Positions 63,316 through 64,000 of a stretch of DNA of 64,000 bases are shown here, in pieces (the stretch's first letter is position 1; each line of letters opens with the position of its first letter). Origin of the DNA: Asterochloris sp. CNOR1 (lineage: Eukaryota > Chlorophyta > Trebouxiophyceae > Trebouxiales > Trebouxiaceae); contig OZ017762.1 of the NCBI GenBank assembly GCA_963969365.1, positions 1,612,001-1,676,000 on the forward strand. The letters run 5' to 3'. The translations under genes and the position numbers were made by a program. A model generated the notes under the pieces. It ran no database searches. It was given only the letters and a program-made list of their open reading frames with translations, and had not been told where the DNA came from.

Positions 63316-64000
63316 TTTGGGTGTGGCGGCATATTAGATCACTGTCAGACTGTTTATACCCAGGTTGTGGCTCTCACCTCCTGCTGCTGCATCGTCGATA
63401 TGGCTGCTGTGTTAACACCCGTCCGTTTGGATGACGTTGACCCTGGCTGCCGACACCTAAGTCCCAGTCAGATCACCCTAGCTCGCCAAAGTGCCCTTTT
63501 TGATTGGCAAGATCTTCTCAGATAACCACAGCGAAGATTTGATGAACAGGAGCATGTCCTCTTGTGGAGCCTCTGCTGCTTGACTAGTACATGGTCTGCC
63601 GGCTGTAGCCGCCTGCTATGGGAGCTGCAGCCCTGCGCTCCGGCAGGCAGGCTCCAGCACCCTCCTCCAGGGCTGCGCAAGGGTCAGGCACCTGCAGGTG
63701 TCACACAACAGCAACAGCAATGTCACAGTTACAATTTCTGATGGTCTGACAAAAGTTGCATAGCAGCATGCGATTTGACAGCCCGCAGACTGCCAAGTCA
63801 GGCACAATGTAGCCACAGGAGACTTGCCACAATGGCATGCCAGCTGCTGCAGTGCCAGGCCATGCTGCGCCATGCTGCTTGGCTGAGCAGAGCCTGTGTG
63901 GGACTTTCCCGGATGACTTCGACATGTGCAGGACCTCAATTCCTGCCCTACATGCACACGCACTCAGTTCTGGCAGTGCAGGTTGTCCCACCTCCCGCCC

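Noticed and set aside
62908-63525. Plus-strand ORF of 205 residues
   Set aside because: Composition looks like antisense of minus-strand exons (RGEMRQLLMQQGLTADDV); no family resemblance on the plus strand.

Overview
The window looks like nuclear DNA of a green alga (Chlorophyta; possibly Trebouxiophyceae, but the class is a guess). The genes are broken into many short GT-AG exons with tgcag acceptors. The products are plainly eukaryotic: a centriolar CEP76-like protein, the spliceosomal protein SNU23/ZMAT2, the ribosome-biogenesis kinase RIOK2, the nonsense-mediated-decay factor UPF3, a twin-LOV photoreceptor of the plant/algal type and a plant-like TKL receptor kinase. Three genes have a UGUAA motif, the polyadenylation signal known from green algae, downstream of the stop. 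I rebuilt exon chains by hand from reading frame, splice phase and family resemblance; no transcript data were available.

Layout. 243-2167 (+) is the 3' part of CEP76. 2352-8630 (-) holds exons of a TPR-like protein and 9185-11152 (-) holds coiled-coil exons, perhaps of the same gene. 13114-15771 (+) is a small glycine-rich membrane protein. 16019-18451 (-) is ZMAT2/SNU23. 18452-20006 is unresolved. 20007-21586 (-) is an isoprenylcysteine-methyltransferase-like protein, divergent from RIOK2 (21835-29496, +, 12 exons, 512 codons). 29968-32004 (+) is a secreted protein related to the ectodomain of the convergent receptor-like kinase at 32520-39538 (-). 39932-40387 (+) is an uncertain intronless ORF. 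40776-46942 (+) is an unidentified gene with well-resolved 3' exons. 46943-49008 is gene-poor and carries a minisatellite. 49009-53763 (-) is a twin-LOV protein without a kinase domain. 55144-60762 (+) is UPF3. 62208-63315 (-) holds exons of an unidentified gene that may run past the window.

The outstanding feature is not a gene. Almost every gene carries, in its introns, tandem decayed copies of the edge of a neighbouring exon together with its splice site. Copies of acceptor plus exon start lie upstream of exons, and copies of exon end plus donor lie downstream. Unit lengths are about 48, 58, 63, 66, 77, 94, 97, 128 and 207 bp at different loci. Most copies are riddled with stops. A few are intact and in frame: UPF3 exons 4 and 5, the 66-bp UPF3 copy, and the 207-bp kinase duplication. 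This points to repeated local tandem duplication across splice junctions as the way introns grow, and occasionally exons are gained, in this genome.
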